A DNA stretch of 64,000 nt from CAIURC01 sp043777315 (lineage in GTDB: Bacteria; Verrucomicrobiota; Verrucomicrobiia; Chthoniobacterales; Chthoniobacteraceae). This document shows positions 25,259 to 33,445 of this stretch, one piece after another. A program made the translations under genes and the position numbers. The notes below the pieces were generated by a model. The model made no database searches and had not been told where the DNA came from. It was given only the letters and a program-made list of their open reading frames with translations. Every line of letters begins with the position of its first letter. Position 1 is the stretch's first letter. Location: the NCBI GenBank assembly GCA_043777315.1, contig JAYVPW010000006.1, positions 92,690 to 156,689 on the forward strand, read 5' to 3'.

Positions 25259-26031
25259 GCTGGCGCGATTTTCAGCCGGAGTGGGGGATCGTGCTCGGCT
25301 CGGGGCTTGGCGCGTTTGCCGATGAGATCGAGATCGAGGCGGCGGTGAGTTTCGCCGAAATCGACGGGCTGCCGGTCTCAAAAGTCCCCGGCCACGCGGG
25401 CCGTTTCCTCTTCGGCCGGATCGAGGGAAAACGGGTGATGGTCGCGCAAGGTCGTGCGCATTTGTACGAAGGCTGGACGGCCGCCGAGGTGACGACAGGC
25501 GTGCGGCTGATGGCCTCGCTCGGCGTCCAGCGACTGGTGCTGACGAACGCCGCGGGCACGTTGAATCCCGGCTTCGCGCCCGGCTCGTGGATGATGCTGA
25601 GCGATCATCTCAACCTCACCGGCACCTCGCCGCTGCTCGGCGGCGCGCACTTTTACGACATGTCGGAAATCTACCCGCGCGCCCTTCGCGAGCGCTTCGC
25701 CGCGGTCGCTCGCGAGCAGGGAATGACCTTGCACGAAGGCATCTACGCCGGGCTGCTCGGGCCGCAATACGAGACGCCCGCGGAGGTGCGGATGCTGCGC
25801 ACGCTGGGAGCCGATGCGGTCGGAATGTCCACGGTGCTGGAGGCGATTCAGGCGCGCGCGCTCGGGCTGGAGGTCGCGGGATTTTCGTGCCTCACGAATT
25901 GGGCCGCGGGCCTCAATCCCGCATTGCTCAGTCACGCCGAGGTGCTCGAAACCGGACGCGTTGCGGCGCTGGAACTGGTGCGCCTGCTGAGCGCAGTCGT
26001 CGCCGAGGCGGAGTTGCCGACGGCTGGCTGA
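25255..26031 (+). CDS. punA: Purine nucleoside phosphorylase (class I)
   Basis: The product has 258 residues, starting MSWRDFQPEWGIVLGSGLG at ATG 25255, which overlaps the panE stop. Signatures are GSGLGAFADEI (phosphate loop), GRAHLYEGW, TNAAGTLNPGFAPGSWMM (purine site), GIYAGLLGPQYETPAEVRML and VGMSTVLEAI. This is the trimeric PNP family that cleaves inosine and guanosine with phosphate. It is slightly short for the family but has all core motifs. It is convergent with bufC, with a periodic hairpin between them. Confidence 0.93.
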   Translation: MSWRDFQPEWGIVLGSGLGAFADEIEIEAAVSFAEIDGLPVSKVPGHAGRFLFGRIEGKRVMVAQGRAHLYEGWTAAEVTTGVRLMASLGVQRLVLTNAAGTLNPGFAPGSWMMLSDHLNLTGTSPLLGGAHFYDMSEIYPRALRERFAAVAREQGMTLHEGIYAGLLGPQYETPAEVRMLRTLGADAVGMSTVLEAIQARALGLEVAGFSCLTNWAAGLNPALLSHAEVLETGRVAALELVRLLSAVVAEAELPTAG

Positions 26032-26096
26032 AACCGCCGCCGGGACAGCGAACCGCCGCGGCGGCAACCCTCAGCGACTCGGTCAAAGATTCGGAG

Positions 26097-26168
26097 TTGA
26101 TCCGCGAAATCACGCGAAATCACGCGAAAGGATGAACCCCTTCGCGTGATTTCGCGTGATTTCGCGGA
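26097..26168. repeat. Near-perfect hairpin with 10-nt tandem units
   Basis: The left arm is cgcgaaatca twice and then cgcgaaa. The right arm is the exact inverse, with a short centre around 26132. It lies between the convergent phosphorylase and bufC genes and could act as a two-way terminator or mRNA end. Confidence 0.8.
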
Positions 26169-26213
26169 CCAAAAATCTCCCGCATCAGCGATGGAGATTT
26201 ATTTCACAGTGTC

Positions 26214-27116
26214 TCAGGAGCAGAGCCAGCCGAAGCTCATCCAAAGCGCGAACCACGACTGGATCTTTTCCGCATTCCGCTCGGGCAGTTCCTTCGAATC
26301 GGTGAAAGCCATGTCGCACGCGGCTTCGAGCGTCTCGCCATTTCGCAGCGCGAGGAGGAGTCGGTATGCCTCCGGTTCGAGGCGTTTGTAATAGACGAGG
26401 TAATCGAGGCGATGGACGACGAGGTGAATCGGGGTGCGGCTGGCGCGGACGCTGATGCGCTGGCTGCGGCGGGACCGGGTGCCCGAAACGGCGTTGCTGG
26501 CGGAGCCGGTTTCGAGGTCGGAGGACTTCAGTTTTCGGAGCAGGTCGTCGATCGGGTATTCGAGTTCGAGCAGCGTGAGGTAAGGCTGGAGCTTGAAGCG
26601 GATGCGGTCGGGCGGGATGCGGGCGATTTTTTGCGGGTCGATCGGCGGCTTTTCCAAGGCGTCGAAGGCATCGATGCAGGCCCATTCCATGCGCGCGGTT
26701 TCCAGCGCGAGGCGTTCTTTCGGGGCGGCGTATTCGGGGTGTTCGCGGAGGAAAGTTTCGAGGTTCCGGCCGAGGTTGCGGAGGCTCCAGGAGGTGGAGC
26801 CGCAGTGCTCGAGAAAGGCGACGGCGAGCCGGTCGAAAGCGCGGGTGCCGAGCACGGCGCGGACGCCGGGGAAGTCGTCGCCGAAATTGGCGAGGAGCCG
26901 CCACCAGTACTGCTGGTTGTAGATTTGCAGCCGCTCCGGCGAGGTGAGGCGATCGTTCGGCTTGATGATTTCCAGCGCAACGCCGTCCGACTCCGGGACC
27001 ATCTCCTCGCTGCGCGTGAGTGGGCGCATAATCGCCCCCGCAATCGCGCGCTGAATCGCGGCGAGCGATGCGCCGGGTTTGCGGCGGGCCGGACCGCGAG
27101 ATTTCGCCTCGTTCAC
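26214..27116 (-). CDS. bufC: BufC-type DUF2063 (HvfC-like) protein
   Basis: The product has 300 residues. A GTG start at 27116 overlaps the bufB stop (GTGA). The N-terminal DUF2063 part has LAAIQRAIAGAIMRPLT, RLQIYNQQYWWRLLANFGDDFPGVRAVLG and a helical core (LEHCGSTSWSLRNLGRNLETFL). In known bufferin operons this protein is the partner of the MNIO enzyme BufB and helps it recognise the precursor peptide. The C-terminal half (PIHLVVHRLDYLVYYKRLEPEAYRLLLALRNG) fits the second domain of that family. Gene order and overlap with bufB support the call. Confidence 0.85.
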   Translation of the reverse strand: MNEAKSRGPARRKPGASLAAIQRAIAGAIMRPLTRSEEMVPESDGVALEIIKPNDRLTSPERLQIYNQQYWWRLLANFGDDFPGVRAVLGTRAFDRLAVAFLEHCGSTSWSLRNLGRNLETFLREHPEYAAPKERLALETARMEWACIDAFDALEKPPIDPQKIARIPPDRIRFKLQPYLTLLELEYPIDDLLRKLKSSDLETGSASNAVSGTRSRRSQRISVRASRTPIHLVVHRLDYLVYYKRLEPEAYRLLLALRNGETLEAACDMAFTDSKELPERNAEKIQSWFALWMSFGWLCS

Positions 27117-27964
27117 GCGGCGACGAGACTCTTCGCCCCGGGCAGGAAGCGCGTGGCTTTCAGCGCCTCGCGATGCACTTCGTCGAAGCTCGGAATCCGG
27201 TCGTCCCATTCGAGCAAAGTGGCGGTGCGGCCGGCGCGGGCGATGGCGAGTTCGTAAAGTTTCCAGACGGGATCGAGCACCGGGTGATCGTGCGTATCGA
27301 GCAGGTATTTCTCGAACTTGGTGTGCCCCGCGAGATGGATTTGCGCGACGCGGTGATGCGGCACGTTTTCGACGTAATCGTTCGGGTTGAAACTGTGGTT
27401 CCGCGACGAGACGTAGATGTTGTTCACGTCGAGCAGGATGCCGCAGTCGGCGCGCTCGGCGACTTCGCTGAGGAATTCCCACTCGGTCATTTCGGAGGCG
27501 TGAAATTCCGCGTAGCTGCTCACATTTTCCACGGCGACGGGGAGCTCGGTGAAGTCCGACACTTCGCGGATATTCCGCGCGGTGGTCTCGACGGCCTCCC
27601 AAGTGTAGGGCATCGGGAGCAGGTCGTGCGTGTAGCGGCCATCGACGCTGCCCCAGCAAAGGTGGTCGGAAAGCCACGGCGTTTTCGTCCGTTTCGTCAG
27701 CGTCTTGAGCTTTTTCAAATGCTCGCGGTTTGGCCGGCTGGCGTTGCCGAAATACATCGAGACGCCGTGCTGCACGACGCGGTATTGCTCGAGGATTTGG
27801 TCGAGGACGTGGAGCGGGCGGCCGCTATCGACCATGTAATTTTCCGAGATGATCTCGAACCAATCGACGACCGGTTTTTTCTCGAGGATGTGCTGGTAGT
27901 GCGGCACGCGCAGGCCGATGCCGATTCCGTGATCGCTGAAGCCGTTGAAGCGGGAGGCGGGCAT
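27113..27964 (-). CDS. bufB: BufB: DUF692/MNIO multinuclear iron enzyme
   Basis: The 283-residue protein has a TIM-barrel MNIO fold. The start is set at ATG 27964 (MPASRFNGFSDHGIGIGLR). Conserved metal-site motifs run through the barrel: HGVSMYFG (His66), LSDHLCWG (Asp100, His101), VENVSSY (Glu146), LLDVNNIYVSS (Asp179), AQIHLAGH (His210), DTHDHPV, and ATLLEWDD (Glu252). Members of this family modify cysteines of ribosomal peptides; BufB enzymes turn cysteines of BufA into thiooxazole-type groups used for copper binding. It follows bufA after 184 bp and overlaps bufC. The family is certain; the chemistry here is inferred. Confidence 0.92.
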   Translation of the reverse strand: MPASRFNGFSDHGIGIGLRVPHYQHILEKKPVVDWFEIISENYMVDSGRPLHVLDQILEQYRVVQHGVSMYFGNASRPNREHLKKLKTLTKRTKTPWLSDHLCWGSVDGRYTHDLLPMPYTWEAVETTARNIREVSDFTELPVAVENVSSYAEFHASEMTEWEFLSEVAERADCGILLDVNNIYVSSRNHSFNPNDYVENVPHHRVAQIHLAGHTKFEKYLLDTHDHPVLDPVWKLYELAIARAGRTATLLEWDDRIPSFDEVHREALKATRFLPGAKSLVAA

Positions 27965-27984
27965 GATCTCAGGCTCTGAGGGGG

Positions 27985-28065
27985 AGAGCCACGGAAGGAC
28001 AAGGAAAGGCACGGAAGAAGGAATTTCTTCTCCCTTTCGTGCCTTTCCGTGTTTTTCCGTGGCTC
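27985..28065. repeat. Hairpin with periodic arms between bufA and bufB
   Basis: The left arm gagccacggaaggacaagg and the right arm ending ccgtgtttttccgtggctc are imperfect inverses built from cacgga(aa) units. It lies within the 184 bp gap between bufA and bufB, after the terminator at 28096-28137. Confidence 0.7.
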
Positions 28066-28095
28066 ATTATAAATGTCGAGAGTTAGGCAGGGTGC

Positions 28096-28137
28096 AAAAA
28101 AAACCGGGGCTTCCGCTCTTGCGAACGAAAGCCCCGG
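28096..28137 (-). terminator. Rho-independent terminator after bufA
   Basis: On the minus strand the GC-rich stem ccggggctt / gaagccccgg (28104-28137, small loop) is followed by eight T's (28096-28103). It lies 12 bp past the bufA stop and before bufB, so it should limit transcription into bufBC and give excess precursor over enzyme. Confidence 0.85.
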
Positions 28138-28148
28138 TGGTGAGCTAA

Positions 28149-28439
28149 TTACTTCTTCTCGACGGGCTTGCCGTCTTTCACCGCGCAGCCGCCCTTGCCT
28201 TTGCAGGAGTTCTTGCCGCCGCAGCCGTTGTCGCCGGTCTTGCAGCCGCCTTTGCCTTTGCAGGAGTTCTTGCCCGCGCAGCCGTGGGTCTCGCCTTTTT
28301 CCTTGTCGGCCATGACGCCGGCGGAGACGGAGCGATCGGTGGAGGTCGCCGCATTCGAGGAGGCGACGAAGCCGCCGGTGACGAGGCCCGCGACGGCAGC
28401 GCCAGCGAGGAGTGATTTGAGCGTGGAGTTACGTTTCAT
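28149..28439 (-). CDS. bufA: BufA2-type bufferin (RiPP metallophore) precursor
   Basis: The product has 96 residues. The start is set at ATG 28439 (MKRNSTLKSLLAGAAVAGLV), giving a Sec-type signal peptide to about residue 30. The mature part is small, lysine/glycine rich, and has six cysteines at 54, 60, 66, 73, 79 and 85 in two near-identical units, GCAGKNSCKGKGGC and GCGGKNSCKGKGGC. This pattern is that of BufA2 bufferins, periplasmic peptides modified by BufBC to bind copper. A terminator follows 12 bp downstream, then bufB and bufC. Confidence 0.88.
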   Translation of the reverse strand: MKRNSTLKSLLAGAAVAGLVTGGFVASSNAATSTDRSVSAGVMADKEKGETHGCAGKNSCKGKGGCKTGDNGCGGKNSCKGKGGCAVKDGKPVEKK

Positions 28440-28622
28440 GTGCTTTTTTTGTTTTCTGGTTTTCTGCTTTGGTTTTCTGCCCGCTTCGCCTTCCAAAACC
28501 AATTGGAGCGGAGCGGACAAAAGTGTCGGAGAGGGTGCAGGCGGAGATTTGAAAAAATCGGGTGCTGGCGATGGAGCGGGTGCGTGTGCTTCGCGCCGCT
28601 CACGGGTGTCGGTTGTTCCTTT

Positions 28623-28647
28623 GACGCGGAAGGTTGTGACTTATTCC
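28623..28647 (-). promoter_or_regulatory. Possible ECF sigma-type promoter upstream of bufA
   Basis: On the minus strand GGAAT (28647-28643) is followed by 16 nt and then CGTC (28626-28623). This matches the general GGAAC-N16-CGTC layout of ECF promoters, and buf operons are known ECF targets in other bacteria. It lies about 184 nt before the bufA ATG, with an A/G-rich leader between. Short motifs occur by chance, so confidence is low. Confidence 0.3.
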
Positions 28648-28668
28648 GAAAAACGAGCGCAAGTATTT

Positions 28669-30780
28669 TTAATGCGAGGGCGCGGAAACATTAGCCGCGA
28701 GCGTTTGCAGCAGCGCGCCCTGGGTCAGGATTTCCGGGAGGACGATCGGCTCGCGGTGGGGTGGATACAGGACGTAGGCAGGGACGCCGATGCGGCCAAA
28801 TTTTTTCAAGAGCGCGGTGATGTCGGGGTCGGAGTTGGTCCAGTCGGCTTTGAGGGCGAGGATTTTCCGGTCGCGAAAGGCGGCGCGGACCGGTTCGGTT
28901 TCGAGGACGTAGCGCTCGTTGTATTTGCAGTTCAGGCACCAGTCGGCGGTGAAGTCGATGAACACCGCGTCGCCGCGCTCGAGCGCTGCGGAAAGGGTGG
29001 CCGGGGTGAAAGGTTTCCACGCGATTCCGCCGGTAGCGGACTCGACGGCGCGCGCGCCCGGCGCGGTCTCGAGTTTTCCGTGGAGCAAAGTGAGCCACCC
29101 GCCCGCGATCAGCCCCAGCACAAGGATGGAGGCGATCACATTTCTCGCGAAGCCGTAGATCCAGGCGGCGATGGCGACGACGAGGAGGAACGAACTGACG
29201 GCGATCAGCGCGTCGATGCCGCGACTCTGGCCGAGCACGCCGAGGAGCCAGATGACGACGGCGAGCAGGATGAAGCCCATGAACTGTTTCATGCGTTCCA
29301 TCCACGCGCCGGGCTTCGGCAAAAAGCGCATCCATGCGGGCTGCCAGGTGAGCAGGAAATAGGGCAGGCTCATGCCCGCCGCGAGCACGGCGAAGACGAG
29401 GAAAACGACGTGCGGCGGCTGCGCAAAGGCGAAGCCGAGGACGGGGCCGAGCAGCGGCGCGGTGCAGGAGGTGCCGAGCAGCGTGGTGAACATGCCGTGC
29501 GTGAACGCGCCGGCGTAGCCTTCACGATGCGCGAGCTTGTCGAGCGTGGTCGCGGTGCCGCTGCCGATGGTGATTTCAAAAACGCCGAACATCGAAAGCG
29601 CGAAGACGAAGACCAGCGCGATCAGGCCCGCGAGGAGGTACGGGTTTTGAAATTGGAAGCCCCAGTTGAGCCCGTGGCCCGCTGCCTCGAACGCGACGAC
29701 GAGCGCCGCGAGCCCGAGGAAAAAAGTGAACACGCCGGCGACGAACGCAAGCCCGAGCCGGAAGATGCGGCGGGGTTCCTCGCCGGCCTGTTGGATGAAG
29801 CCGAAAATCTTCAGCGCGATCACCGGGAGCACGCACGGCATGAGGTTCAAAATCAGCCCGCCGAGAAACGCGAGCCAGAGCATGTGGAGCAGGCTGGGCG
29901 GCGCGGGCAGCGGAGAAACCACGCTCGATTTTTCCGTCGCAGCCGGAGCGCTCGCGGCGTCCGCCGAGACGAGCCAGCCCTCGCGCGGCGCGCCTTCTTT
30001 CTGCGTCGCGAGCACGCCCTGCCACGCCGCGCCGGCGGCGTCACCGGTGAAAGGCACGGTGATCGTGCGGCTCCCGTCCGCGGCGGGTGCGCTCACTTTC
30101 GGATGGCCCGGCTGCACGTCGGCATTCGGCGGGATTGGGAAAAAATCGACCTTGAAATCCGTCGGCACGCCCGCGACCCGGACCTGCACGCTCTTCGCTG
30201 CGCTCTCCCATTTCAGCTCGAACGGCACGCCGCCCGTTTTCGGCAATTGCGCACGCCATTTCGCAAAAAGCTCCGCGTTGGCCGGTCCCGGCGTGCCGCT
30301 TGATGCGACCGCCAGCGACGCTTCCCCGTCGCCGGGGATGCACGTTTCCTTGCAGACGAGCCAGCGCAGTTTCGCGCGCATCACGAGGTCGCCCGCGGGA
30401 ATTTCCGCAGGCGGCGTGACCTCCACGAGCAGCATCGTTTCGCCCTCGTAAATATAGGTGAGCTGATCGCCCTCGTCGGTCCGCGCGGCCGGCAGCGGCC
30501 ACTGGATTGGCCCGGCTTTGAAGCCCGCCGGGAGCTCCCAGTCGATCTTTGTCGGCGCACCCGAATCGCCGCCGAACTGCCAATACGTGTGCCAGCCCGG
30601 CTCCATTTTCAGCAGCACTCCGACCGTGAATGGCTGGCCCGGCACGACCTCTGTCGTGTCCGCGACGAGGCTCGGAGTGACGAGTTGCCGCCCGTGATAT
30701 TCCTGCGCCGGGGTCGGGGCGATGAGGGCCAGCAGCGCGGCGAAGGTGAGGAACGAAAAACTGCGGGCGGGATGATTCAT
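28669..30780 (-). CDS. DsbD-like thiol:disulfide interchange protein
   Basis: The product has 703 residues, starting at ATG 30780 with a signal peptide (MNHPARSFSFLTFAALLALI...TPAQ). The N-terminal periplasmic domain has WLVCKETCIPGD, like the DsbD alpha / DsbC-interacting fold. The central membrane domain has about eight helices with the redox cysteines in LMPCVLPVIALKIFGF and GTSCTAPLLGPVLG. The C-terminal thioredoxin-like domain has DFTADWCLNCKYNE. It passes electrons from cytoplasmic thioredoxin to periplasmic thiols. It lies just upstream of bufA on the same strand, which suggests it keeps the bufferin cysteines reduced. Confidence 0.92.
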   Translation of the reverse strand: MNHPARSFSFLTFAALLALIAPTPAQEYHGRQLVTPSLVADTTEVVPGQPFTVGVLLKMEPGWHTYWQFGGDSGAPTKIDWELPAGFKAGPIQWPLPAARTDEGDQLTYIYEGETMLLVEVTPPAEIPAGDLVMRAKLRWLVCKETCIPGDGEASLAVASSGTPGPANAELFAKWRAQLPKTGGVPFELKWESAAKSVQVRVAGVPTDFKVDFFPIPPNADVQPGHPKVSAPAADGSRTITVPFTGDAAGAAWQGVLATQKEGAPREGWLVSADAASAPAATEKSSVVSPLPAPPSLLHMLWLAFLGGLILNLMPCVLPVIALKIFGFIQQAGEEPRRIFRLGLAFVAGVFTFFLGLAALVVAFEAAGHGLNWGFQFQNPYLLAGLIALVFVFALSMFGVFEITIGSGTATTLDKLAHREGYAGAFTHGMFTTLLGTSCTAPLLGPVLGFAFAQPPHVVFLVFAVLAAGMSLPYFLLTWQPAWMRFLPKPGAWMERMKQFMGFILLAVVIWLLGVLGQSRGIDALIAVSSFLLVVAIAAWIYGFARNVIASILVLGLIAGGWLTLLHGKLETAPGARAVESATGGIAWKPFTPATLSAALERGDAVFIDFTADWCLNCKYNERYVLETEPVRAAFRDRKILALKADWTNSDPDITALLKKFGRIGVPAYVLYPPHREPIVLPEILTQGALLQTLAANVSAPSH

Positions 30781-30866
30781 GAAGCGTGACGGGTGATCGC
30801 AGCGGAGCGCTGCACGCGCCGGTTCGACGCTCGCGGAGGCCGGACGTTCATTCCCGCGCGGCGCTC

Positions 30867-32030
30867 TTAAACATCGGTGAAAAGCGCCGCGGAGGCCGTG
30901 TAGCCATGCACGAAATTCCGCCCGCCGACCGGACCGATCTCGCCGTTGCAAAAAAATCCGGCGCTGGCGTGCGGCTGGAAAATATCGCGCATGACTTCCG
31001 CGTCGTGGTTCGCCGTGCCGAAAAGATTTCGTCCGCGGCCATTGCACGGGAAGAGCAGCGAGGCGAACGGCCGCTGCCCAGAGCGCGCCATGTCCGAGGC
31101 GAGGTGACGCAATTCGGCGTCCGCGCTGCGCCCGTCGCGGAGCTGAAATTGCAGCGTCTGCCCGACGCGCGGATACGCCCCGAGCGCGAGGACGCCGTGC
31201 GCCGGGTCCGCGCCGAGGAGGTTGCGGATGAGGAAGTCGCCGGTCTTGAATTCATCGACGTATTCGGACATTGCGAGGCCCGCGAAGATGTTGCCCTGCG
31301 CGAGCACTTTGTCGGAATCGGGCAGCGCCTCGAAGGTCTTTTGCAACACCTCGTAGGCCGGCTGTGAGCCGAGCGAGAGGACGAAATTCTGCTCCGCTCC
31401 CGTGATGGTCAATGGCTCGCCGATCGGCCTGCAGCCTTGACTCACGAGCGTCTGCACCCGCACGCCGCCGTGGAATCCGATTGCGACCGCACCTTCCACC
31501 AACTCCCGGTCGCGCATGACGAAAATCTCGTCGCCGCGCTGCCCGCCGCTCGCCAGCCCGCCGACCGTCGGGATGCCGGGATAGGCCGCGTTCCAGCCCT
31601 CCAGCCAGGGCTCGATCGGGAAGGCCGTCGGGTCGGCGAACACCGTCCACGCATCGACTTCGCCGGCCTTCACGCCGGTCGTCACCGGCCAATCCTCGCC
31701 GCCTTCCGATCCCGCGGACGGGAGCTGCACGGCGTGGATTTTCGTCTCGGGTAAATGGAGGAAGAGCAGCGAAAATCCGCTCGCGTGCTCGGCCTCGGTG
31801 CCGGCGCCGACGAGGCTCGAACCGCTGCACCCCGCGAGCATCGGGACATGGCCGTGGAGTTGCACGAGTTCCAAAAAATCCGGGAGGTGCGGCCGATAAT
31901 CGGCGGAGACAAACACGAACCCGCAACTCACGTGACCGCCCGCGGCCGCGAGCGCCTCGTGCGCCGCGGCGATCACCACCTCCTCGGAATAAGGCGCGAG
32001 AACGAGGCGGGAGGCGGCGGAGTTTGGCAT
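30867..32030 (-). CDS. FIST domain sensory protein
   Basis: The product has 387 residues with no signal peptide. The N-terminal FIST part has CGFVFVSADY, VPMLAGCSGSSLVGAGTE and PTVGGLASGGQRGDEIF. The C-terminal FIST_C part has QGCRPIGEPLTITGAEQNFVLSL, FLIRNLLGADPAHGVLALGAYPRVGQTLQFQLRDGRSADAE split over several strands, and ASLLFPCNGRGRNLFG. FIST domains are small-ligand sensors. It precedes the DsbD-like gene by 86 bp on the same strand and may sense the condition that turns on the buf locus. That link is inferred. Confidence 0.85.
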   Translation of the reverse strand: MPNSAASRLVLAPYSEEVVIAAAHEALAAAGGHVSCGFVFVSADYRPHLPDFLELVQLHGHVPMLAGCSGSSLVGAGTEAEHASGFSLLFLHLPETKIHAVQLPSAGSEGGEDWPVTTGVKAGEVDAWTVFADPTAFPIEPWLEGWNAAYPGIPTVGGLASGGQRGDEIFVMRDRELVEGAVAIGFHGGVRVQTLVSQGCRPIGEPLTITGAEQNFVLSLGSQPAYEVLQKTFEALPDSDKVLAQGNIFAGLAMSEYVDEFKTGDFLIRNLLGADPAHGVLALGAYPRVGQTLQFQLRDGRSADAELRHLASDMARSGQRPFASLLFPCNGRGRNLFGTANHDAEVMRDIFQPHASAGFFCNGEIGPVGGRNFVHGYTASAALFTDV

Positions 32031-32155
32031 GTAGATGGATCGTTTCGAGCGGTGATCTCGGCGGGGAAAAGATCGGCTCCAGTGAGGGGACGCCGCGCTC
32101 GAATCGGGGCCGGTTGAATTGACCCGCCCTGCCCGGAGACTCCGCGCTCGATGCG

Positions 32156-33178
32156 TCAGCCGAAGAGTTCGCCGTTCCGTTTCGGGGCGGAGAGGCCGAG
32201 CTTGCGGTAGGTCGCGGGCATGGCGACGCGGCCTTGCGGGGTGCGTTTCAGATAGCCCTGCATGATGAGGTAGGGCTCGTTCACGTCCTCCAAAGTTCCG
32301 GCGTCTTCGCCGATGGCGACGGCGAGGGAATTCAGGCCGACGGGGCCGCCGTCGAATTTGTGGATGAGCGCTTCGAGGATGCGCTTGTCCATTTCGTCGA
32401 AGCCGTCGGCGTCGATCTCGAGCATCGCGAGCGCGGCGTCGGCGACGTCTCGGGTGACGCGATTTCCGGCGCGGACTTGCGCGTAATCGCGGACCCAGCG
32501 GAGCAGGTTATTCGCGACGCGCGGCGTGCCGCGGGAGCGCGCGGCGATCTCGAGCGCGCCGTCGGCTTCGACCGCGAGCGAGAGCAGGCCGGCGCTGCGG
32601 ACGAGGATTTTTTGCAGCTCGTCGGCGGTGTAATAATCGAGGCGCGCATTCATGCCGAAACGCGAGCGGAGCGGCGCGCTGATCATCCCGGCGCGAGTGG
32701 TCGCGCCGACGAGGGTGAACCTCGGGAGGTTGAGCCGGACGCTGCGCGCGTTCGGTCCCTGGTCGATGATGATGTCGAGTTTGTAGTCCTCCATCGCGGG
32801 GTAGAGGTATTCCTCGATCGCGGGCTGGAGCCGGTGGATTTCGTCGATGAAAAGCAGGTCGCCGCGTTCCAAAGTCGTGAGCAATCCCGCGAGGTCGCCG
32901 GCCTTTTCGATGGTCGGTCCGCTGGTGCTTTTGATGTTCACACCCATCGCGTTGGCGAGGATGTAGGCGAGCGTGGTTTTGCCGAGGCCGGGCGGGCCGC
33001 TGAGGAGGATGTGATCGAGCACGTCGCCGCGCTGCTGCGCCGCCTGGACCATGAGTTCGAGCCGGTCGCAGACTTTTTCTTGGCCGGCGAATTCGCTGAA
33101 CATCGGGGGCCGCAGCGAGATGTCGAACGGGGTGTCGGGAGCTTCGGCGAGCTTTTGGGGGGAGGTGGAATCGGGCAC
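32156..33178 (-). CDS. ruvB: Holliday junction branch migration ATPase RuvB
   Basis: The product has 340 residues with a GTG start at 33178 (VPDSTSPQKLAEAPDTPFDI), chosen because it gives the usual family length; upstream frame is repeat DNA. Seen: SLRPPMFSEFAGQEKV, Walker A LLSGPPGLGKTTLAYILAN, Walker B DLLFIDEIHRL, sensor LVGATTRAGMISAPLRSRFG, and the winged helix LNSLAVAIGEDAGTLEDVNEPYLIMQGYLKRTPQGR. It drives branch migration with RuvA, which is not in this window. Confidence 0.96.
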   Translation of the reverse strand: MPDSTSPQKLAEAPDTPFDISLRPPMFSEFAGQEKVCDRLELMVQAAQQRGDVLDHILLSGPPGLGKTTLAYILANAMGVNIKSTSGPTIEKAGDLAGLLTTLERGDLLFIDEIHRLQPAIEEYLYPAMEDYKLDIIIDQGPNARSVRLNLPRFTLVGATTRAGMISAPLRSRFGMNARLDYYTADELQKILVRSAGLLSLAVEADGALEIAARSRGTPRVANNLLRWVRDYAQVRAGNRVTRDVADAALAMLEIDADGFDEMDKRILEALIHKFDGGPVGLNSLAVAIGEDAGTLEDVNEPYLIMQGYLKRTPQGRVAMPATYRKLGLSAPKRNGELFG

Positions 33179-33228
33179 GGCGGCGGCGGGATGATGGCGA
33201 ATGTGGGCGGCGGAAATCAGCCGCCATT

Positions 33229-33378
33229 TTGAGCGAAGTGGAGCGGAGCGCAACGCAGCGGACGAGCGGAGTGCATCGGAAGGTGAAACTGACTTCCCGC
33301 TTTCTCCGAGACCGAACGCGCCCCGTGGGGGGAAAAGTAAGAGGTCCTTCGACTTCGCTGCGCTGCGCTCAGGATGAC
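33229..33378. repeat. Family A repeat, copy A6 with diverged left arm
   Basis: The right half is complete (aagtaagaggtccttcgac ... gcgctcaggatgac). The left half keeps only ttgagcgaagtggagcgg and related GC runs. It lies 68 bp past the stop of the DUF2934-like gene (33446). Confidence 0.7.
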
Positions 33379-33445
33379 GGGCTGGGGTCGCGCCCCGCGG
33401 ATAGCCAACCAGCCGTGTCCGCACGGCGGTTGATCGCTCGCTTTC

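Noticed and set aside
30780..31047. N-terminal extension of 89 residues on the DsbD-like protein
   Set aside because: The extension overlaps the FIST gene's 3' end and has no signal peptide, while ATG 30780 gives a clear one.
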